Below are positions 58,046 to 64,000 of a DNA stretch of 64,000 nt, piece after piece; position 1 is the first letter of the stretch, and the number at the start of each line of letters is the position of its first letter. Under the pieces are notes generated by a model, which saw nothing but the letters and a program-made list of their open reading frames with translations, was not told the DNA's origin and did not search any database. This DNA comes from Haemonchus contortus (Eukaryota; Nematoda; Chromadorea; Rhabditida; Trichostrongylidae), in NCBI GenBank assembly GCA_000469685.2, contig LS997566.1, forward strand, positions 2,260,061-2,324,060, in the 5' to 3' direction. The position numbers were made by a program, and so were the translations under genes.

Positions 58046-59535
58046 CAGGGTGACTACAGGATATGGTCTGGTGATTAATATATAAAACTATTAAATAAAC
58101 ACGATTTATAATGAGACTTTCCTATTCACTAAACAACACGTACAGAAACAACTGTGTAAGGTAATGTTCAAGATGATCTCCATTTGCCAGAAAACAGGTC
58201 TCCAATCTGGGAGACGGGCAGTAGGAACGGTTTCGTGTATTCGATCCGCCGCACGCGGCTATCGCGGATTATTACTTTAGGCATGATTCTACTGATGGTT
58301 CTTTTGTTCTTGAATTTCTTACTTGCTGCCGCATTCTGCTACATTCCTTCGCGCGCGGCGTCACTCTCGCCGCGACGCGACAATTCCGTTCCTACTGCAC
58401 CACACCTCTCCAATCTTTTGGTGAAGGTTCCACTATAGGCCGCAGGTAGTTGACATCAAACTTCTCCCTTTCCTTCTCAAGCGCTGCTTTCGATCCATTC
58501 AGACTGCGACGAGCAGAAGGGGACACTTACTGCTGTAGATATTATAGTCCCACACAGAATGGTCGATCGGGTTGAAGTCAGGCGAGTTAGATGGTCACAT
58601 ATCCTTGTCCCAGAATCCAGGGAGGTAACGCTTGCAAGAGGAAATCGCTGACTCTAACCCATGTGCTGGTGCCCAGTCCTACTGCAAAACAAAATTTCGT
58701 AGTGCAAAGTGTGTTTGAGAACAAGGCATTGAGGTGACTTCCAGAATAACCATTTGGTACGTTTCATTGTTGATCTTAATATTTCTATCGACAAACAACA
58801 GACAAGTTTTGTCATCAGATGTTATCCTGTCCCAAACCATCACTCACTTCGGAAGCAGGTTTTTAGTTCTGATTCTTTGTTTTCTGGAGCCTCTTTCAGC
58901 CCGAGAAAGCAGCTGCCGATGATTCTGGCTGTTGTGAGCAACTTCGAAAGTGAAGATTTTTTGCCGATTCTTACGATACCGAAAGTCGGCTCCTGTGAAC
59001 TGTTGAGCAAAGTTTTTTGCGCTTCTCGAGCCTGTTCTGCTTCGCAGCTGCGGTCTATCTCTCTGTCTGTCCTCTGTACGTCTGTCCTCGGAGAATCGAT
59101 AACAGTACGGATCTATATCTTATTTGACAATTATCAGAACACTTCTGCGCTCAATACTTAAATCTAACGCAATTCCGTACATATCCACTTCATTGTTGCA
59201 ACAACCTTTTCTTGATAAACTTTCGGATCCGCGAACATTGATAGCGCTTGACAGGCCCAACCTTCGAAAGCAGCAGATGATGCTCGTTCCTCGCACTGTG
59301 CCACTACTCCTCCTGCTTTTTTACGATGATATAAAGTCTTCTCGCAATCTCCGCAGCATAAAATCCCTGGTCGACAGGTGCGCGATGGTTGCTCAATGTG
59401 GAGACGGTCGCATTCCCTCACGAGGGTTGATCCAGGAGCTCTGATACTCTGACAACAGTACATGTTTTTCCTGCTTTACTCAAGGAATATGTCATACTGT
59501 CATATAGCTACAACAGGAGTTCATAGGTCACCATG
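58046..59535 (-). pseudogene. maT-type (DD37D) Tc1/mariner-superfamily element with dead transposase
   Basis: A minus-strand transposase relic spans most of the element. From the N-terminus there is an AAEIARRL helix block (about 59350-59375) and RRSVLIIVK (about 59125-59155). QQFTGADFRYRKNRQKIFTF follows (about 58945-59005), where the expected first D of SDEK is replaced. Then comes VMVWDRITSDDKTCLLFVDR (about 58770-58830). DWAPAHG (about 58660-58680) and SPDFNPIDHSVW (about 58550-58585) follow, with exactly 37 residues between the second and third aspartates: the DD37D signature of maT. Stops, frameshifts and loss of the first aspartate make it inactive. The terminus cagggtgactacagg at 58046 follows a TA; the opposite terminus at about 59527-59535 (gtcaccatg) is eroded. 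Confidence 0.75.
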
Positions 59536-59766
59536 AAACATATAGAGTTGGTCATTTTTCACATTTTTTCGAACGAGGCAAATTTTCATCAGATTTAACA
59601 CTCCAACAATAAAATCCCATTTGAATCGTACCATGATGACATGAAAAGGTAGCTAGTTACCAGTCTTATAGTTCGTAACGAAGCCGCAGGCATAAATGAT
59701 GGCTTAGCATCGAAGGGGCATTGATTCAACCAACTTACCAATCACTCACTAATCAACTTTCTTTTA

Positions 59767-60390
59767 TTCTTCTTTTAACTGAGAAGCCCTCCAAGCAGTA
59801 TTTGTAGCTTTTCTAACGGGTACCCTTTTCTTGAGCTCCTGACACAGGAGATCGATGATGCTCAAATTGGGAGACTAGCTGGGCCAGTCTCAATGATGTT
59901 CAATTTAGGAGACGGGCTTTGGCTAGGCCAGTCAAGACATAGAATTACCCGACGAGCCAGCCACTCGCGCACCGTTCTGCATCTGTTTAGGGCCGTTATC
60001 ATGCGGTCGAAACAGTTCTCCGCCGTGCACACTAAAGGAGAAATTCAGCATGCTTTTTTGCAAGATGTCTACGCACATCTGCTGGTCTCTATTGATGGGA
60101 ATACAGTGTATGGGCCCTTAGCCGCCACTGCGCTTACAGTTGGTAAGTGGTACTTGGAGACAAACCTTCTCGAAGTAGATCGTCTCAAGTTCGAAATCTC
60201 TTCAACATCAAACAAAACAAACTTCGGCTCGTCGTTTCAGATGGCTTCGCGCCAATGGTCGAGAGTTCAAAGGAAGTGCATGTGCGCTCATTGAAGTCGA
60301 GGTCATCTGTTTCTAAAGAAAAAGTAGACGACTTCCCACGGGTGTTCTTCAACATAATCCGGCGTCTTCCAGACGTCCGTTAAGGGTACC
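59767..60390 (-). pseudogene. Tc1-like (DD34E) transposase relic (copy 2)
   Basis: Identical to the relic at 850-1473; see that entry for motifs. No difference between copies was seen within it. Confidence 0.65.
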
Positions 60391-61461
60391 TAGAGATGGT
60401 AACGGCTCACTTTCGTCGATACTGAGGCTGTTATATCGGATGATGTTCGCCCGGGATGTTGGCTCCGCGCACCCATTATCCTCCTATCGTCCGCAAGAGT
60501 GGTGATTCGTGGCCTCACCGAGCTGGACCGTTTGATCGGGCCTTCTCAAAACTCAATCCTCCTGATAGCCTTCTTAGCCGCATAGCCTTCTTAGTCGCAG
60601 ACATCTACACACCAAACTATATTGAAGGTTCACCATGCGCCAGTCCCAGCTTACTGCCCGCGGCAATGGTGGAAAGCTGCTCTACGGTCAGAGAGCCAGG
60701 TCCAGAGGTCTGTCGCATCAACGAAAACAATCTACCAACAGAAGGAAAGAATCAGGAAGCAAATCTGAACACTAAAAACACTCAGGAAAGCCCACCTTGA
60801 AATCAACCCTGTTTGCAAGTTTTAGAAAAGGCCACTCCTTTGGCGGGAAGTGGGCTACCGCCTCTTTTGCTTAGCAGAAGTATCGGTAATCTTTTATAAA
60901 AATGCTTTCAAAAAGTCAGTCAACAAACATCGATTCTGAGGCAGGTTGTGCTTAAAAAGGATCCAAGATATTTTCTTTATAAGCAGTACTGTAGATTTGC
61001 TGATGTATGCAAAATATTGTTCAATTATTGCAGAAATATATTGCAATAGTGCAGAAATGACCTTTTCTATCGAGCAGGCTTCTTCATACTCATCGAGAAA
61101 CAAAGTTTATGAGTGATCACGTAGTATGTCTCTTGATTTTTGTTTTCGGGGCTCTTTGAACACATTATCAAAAATGCTTCCAGAAGCGTGCTTATCACCA
61201 AATGCTTAGAAAATATTTGGTAGTTTTAAAATTTAGTATTGGGTCACTTGATTCAACTTGACTTAATTTCTGAACTATTGACCTTTTGTTTTATTTCTAC
61301 TACGCCTATCGTTCACTTCTATGAACGATTTTGTCAGCGCATGAGAAAAAGTTCAAAATAAGCTTCCATCATTAAAATAAACTTCAAAATTGCGAACAAT
61401 CGAGACCATGTTTTGCATTTTTTTTTCAAGAAAATGAACTAAGAACCTAAACTGTAGACCA
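60391..61461. other. No recognisable gene (copy 2 of 1474-2544)
   Basis: Contains three of the four differences between the long-repeat copies: an extra base near 60923, g to a at 61069, and a T-run one base shorter near 61420. Confidence 0.4.
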
Positions 61462-61637
61462 TAAAGCAGTGATAGTAAGAGCAGCGGTTTTCAGAGGAAG
61501 TCTGTTTTTTGGGGGAGAGTGACTGGACCAAAACTTGAACTCAGATCATACTTGATGAAATGTTGTCGGGTGTGGCTATGAGGAGCACGCCCGCTTCTAC
61601 TCTTCGCGAGGATTCTGATCAAGTTATTGCAATTGTC
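61462..61637 (+). repeat. Possible tRNA-derived SINE head (copy 2)
   Basis: Same sequence as 2545-2720, with the same weak A-box and B-box resemblance. Confidence 0.3.
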
Positions 61638-62992
61638 AACAGAGTAGTCATCTGTTAACTGAAACCCTGATTGTTAGAGACTTCCAGTTTCACAATACCT
61701 TTCATACCTCAGCGACTTCAGATCATTCGAAGCGTTGGCAAGGTACTGTACCAATGTAAAAGCGTAGGTATTTTTTAGATGTTGTCCATGTGACAATCTT
61801 CGTTTTTGCAGAAATCTTCTCACGTCTAAAAAACACTACTTTCTTGGGTTTACAAACAAAAGGGGTGCAACTTAAAATAAAAAAAATAACAAAATTAGCT
61901 TCAAGTTGGCTCGAGCACCTGCGCAATTTCGTTCAGAAACTATGCTCTTTCCTAATATTTTTCACACTCTACGTTTCATAATATTTCGAGGATGTACCTT
62001 TCACCCTTGATGAACAAAGCCGAAGAAAAATGTTCTGGAAAGCGAAGAAATTTTGGAAGCTTGAGAGAAAGAAACACTGCCCAACCTGTACGATCTGCCA
62101 GCACTGATTGAACAATTTTTTCATAAAATTTCTCTGCCAGTGAAGATATTCAGAAACTGCGGATCATTTTCTGATTTTTCGTTTATTTGCGTTAATTTAT
62201 TTCGATAGCTCGGACGCGAGGTCAATTTAGCATGCCTCAATTGAAATAGAGGGAAAAATTTGGTAACTTACGATCACATCGATTCAGCTCCGAAAGAAAA
62301 ATCAAAGCAATAATTCAAGAAGGAAACTTCGACTCATGTTCACCAATTTCCAAGATACATCACATTATTCTAATGTTCTCCAAGGCTGATTACTCGCTAT
62401 TTGATCAGAGCGCGAAATTGTGTAATAGAAAGGACTGAACTTTATCTGCTATGGGGTTCGCTGCTGTGCTGTGATGCAACCTCAATGTTAGGCCATATCT
62501 TAGCTTCTAATTTACACCATCTTTGTAGCCTCTCGCGCTCCTTTTTTGTAATGTTCTTATTTTAATCCCGGCGATTTCGAGAAAAGGAAGGATCCCAAAA
62601 AAAAGGTAAAATGGAGGTTGTACGAAATTACTATTACGGAAATAGCATGGAAGGGGTACTCCGACAAGATTTCAGCTGTGCAATTGCGCAAAAAGCTATC
62701 TATACAAGCCAAAACTGTCTAAAACTGCATTCCACTGTCGCCACGGGTCATGACAAGTTGCTTGGACTTCCTACATGGGTGTTTCTTGTGAAGGGTGCAG
62801 CCTTTACAATGCCGGTGAATCTCGTCCGCCTTTGATGTGGCATGCAAACGATACAATCCTTGAGTCCTCATACCGCCCAATTTAGGCCGTTTTCCGACCT
62901 GACAACGCCACATATAGCCCACGAGAGGAGCTACAGGTTTATCCTTGGATATCTTGGAAGGATATCTCAGAAGCCATTTTTATCGTGACCTG
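61638..62992. other. No recognisable gene (copy 2 of 2721-4075)
   Basis: Identical to copy 1 as far as I can see. Confidence 0.4.
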
Positions 62993-63407
62993 TGCCAAAG
63001 TCATCAAAAGCATCAGCGACTGTGATGTCCTGCAAGCAGCAATCGTGTTATTGTTATTGCAGATTGGTCAGAACAATTGGAACTACCTCTAACTCCCGAT
63101 GAAACAAACGTATTGTCAATCGGCAATAAAACTAGTATTCCACGTAGTTGCAGAATAGGTACTGTAACGTTGGATTTGGAGGATCAAATAAAGGATCTTG
63201 AGTTTACATTCTCGAGCAAGCTTGCGTTTGACATGCATTACAAATCTCTGGTCTCAGAGGCGAACAAAAGGATATGCAACCTTTTCAAAACCTTGCGAAT
63301 CATGAACCCCACCGTATTACTGAAAGCCTACAAAGCCTACATAAGACCTGTCTTCTCTCCATATAAGAAAAAAAATGTGGATTTTTAAGAGGGTGTGCGG
63401 AGCAACT
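62993..63407 (+). pseudogene. CR1-like LINE reverse transcriptase fragment (copy 2)
   Basis: Identical to the fragment at 4076-4490, including the frameshift before LPLTPDETN and the missing residues between RPV and FSPYKKK. The truncation therefore predates the duplication. Confidence 0.75.
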
Positions 63408-63429
63408 TCACACTAAAATAATCCAGAAG

Positions 63430-63481
63430 AATCCAAACTGACGGCGCTTAGTGGAAACGAAAGGCGCCGTCAGTTTGGATT
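63430..63481. repeat. 18-bp inverted repeat with 16-bp loop (copy 2, perfect)
   Basis: Same hairpin as 4513-4564, but g at 63469 restores full pairing of the 18-bp arms. The stem is intact here and carries one mismatch in copy 1. Confidence 0.9.
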
Positions 63482-63969
63482 ACTTTCTCTGGCAAGTAGG
63501 AGACTGGTTAATAATCTCGTTTTGGTTTTCAAAATTTTGACAAGAAGAGTAGCAGTACAATACCCAAATTTTTTCGCTTTAGTCACATCAAGAACAAGGG
63601 GTAGCGCTGTCAAAATAAAGTCCTTTGTAATAAGAACACAGGTCAGAGCCAAATTTTATTTGTAGTCGGAGTGCTACCAATCTTAAGCAAAATTTTTGAC
63701 GTGAATGCGCTACGTTGTTTCCTCGGGTCCCTCAGAATTGAAGCAATTAAGTTGGTCAATGCGGACGTTTCTCAATGCATATGTGCGTTCTTCATATGAT
63801 TGATCGCTTAGACTGATTTCATAGTAGTGTTTTCATAATTTTGCTTACATTTTTTCTTGTTGTCTCTTTTCATTATACTGATGCTTTCCTCGGCAAAGTG
63901 GAAATGGTTTTCTTCTTCGTTGTAAATACAACATCATGTAGTTTCACTGCGTTCAGAAATAAATAAATA
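63482..63969. other. No recognisable gene (copy 2 of 4565-5052)
   Basis: Same as copy 1; it ends at the TA target of the mariner. Confidence 0.4.
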
Positions 63970-64000
63970 TTAGGTTGGCAAATGAGTCCTGCGACAAAAT
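63970..64000 (-). mobile_element. Left terminus of mariner (copy 2), cut by window end
   Basis: The first 31 bp of the inverted repeat (ttaggttggcaaatgagtcc and onward), matching 5053-5083. It shows that the mariner inserted before the long duplication. Confidence 0.85.

Larger units (their letters stand above)
58918..64000 (+). repeat. Long direct repeat, copy 2
   Basis: Second copy of the segment at 1-5083, in the same orientation and about 99.9 percent identical. It is still matching when the window ends inside the left end of a mariner, so the right boundary is not visible. Here the sequence upstream of the repeat start is present (58046-58917) and continues the same maT element without a break. 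The left edge of the visible match is therefore set by the window, not by a biological junction. Confidence 0.97.

Noticed and set aside
1..64000. CRISPR array, operon structure, integrated bacterial DNA
   Set aside because: No regularly spaced short repeats, no long clustered frames and no ribosome binding sites; all recognisable proteins are eukaryotic transposon types.
1..64000. Circular molecule of 58,917 bp written past its own start
   Set aside because: The two ends differ at about four positions, so they are not the same stretch read twice unless the differences are errors; left as a question under the duplication finding.

Overview
The window looks like intergenic, repeat-rich nuclear DNA from a nematode, most likely a clade V (strongylid or hookworm-like) species. 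The sequence is AT-rich with long non-coding stretches and no operons or Shine-Dalgarno sites. The only proteins recognisable by eye are eukaryotic transposon relics: mariner, maT and Tc1 transposases, CR1-like LINE reverse transcriptase, and a Penelope-like GIY-YIG endonuclease. The taxonomic call is inference from repeat content; no host gene was identified that could settle it.

The dominant structural fact is a long direct repeat. Bases 1-5083 recur at 58918-64000, about 58.9 kb away, with only four differences seen. Both copies run off the window edge, so the true repeat is longer than 5.08 kb. Each copy carries the same order: a DD37D maT-type transposase relic (minus), a Tc1-like DD34E transposase relic (minus), a possible tRNA-like SINE head, a CR1-like reverse transcriptase fragment (plus), an 18-bp-stem hairpin, and the left end of a mariner. 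The window is therefore slightly more than one period of a tandem or segmental duplication, or an assembly redundancy.

Between the copies lies, in order: a decayed mariner (5053-5857); a weak candidate exon (8143-8520); a rearranged Penelope-like retroelement with two inverted pieces (11184-12381); half of a Tc1-type MITE (14624-15050); a long unassigned stretch; a 140-bp dimeric tandem repeat (22585-22966); a 5'-truncated CR1-like LINE with an ATTT tail (26096-28185); a tRNA-derived SINE (29652-29940); a deleted cecropia-type mariner (30097-30666); possible LINE ORF1 remains (36840-37058); a foldback element (43743-43909); a tRNA-like sequence (44360-44470); a DD34D mariner relic (44687-45563); a second SINE copy (49905-50110); another foldback (50187-50294); a probable SINE tail (50950-51078); and an intact-ended Tc1-type MITE with 30-bp perfect inverted repeats (53690-54215).

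No functional system is encoded. Every recognised transposase or reverse transcriptase is truncated, frameshifted, interrupted by stops or missing a catalytic residue. No canonical tRNA, rRNA, CRISPR array or complete host gene was found. The four or five open frames that look somewhat protein-like are recorded as low-confidence candidates.
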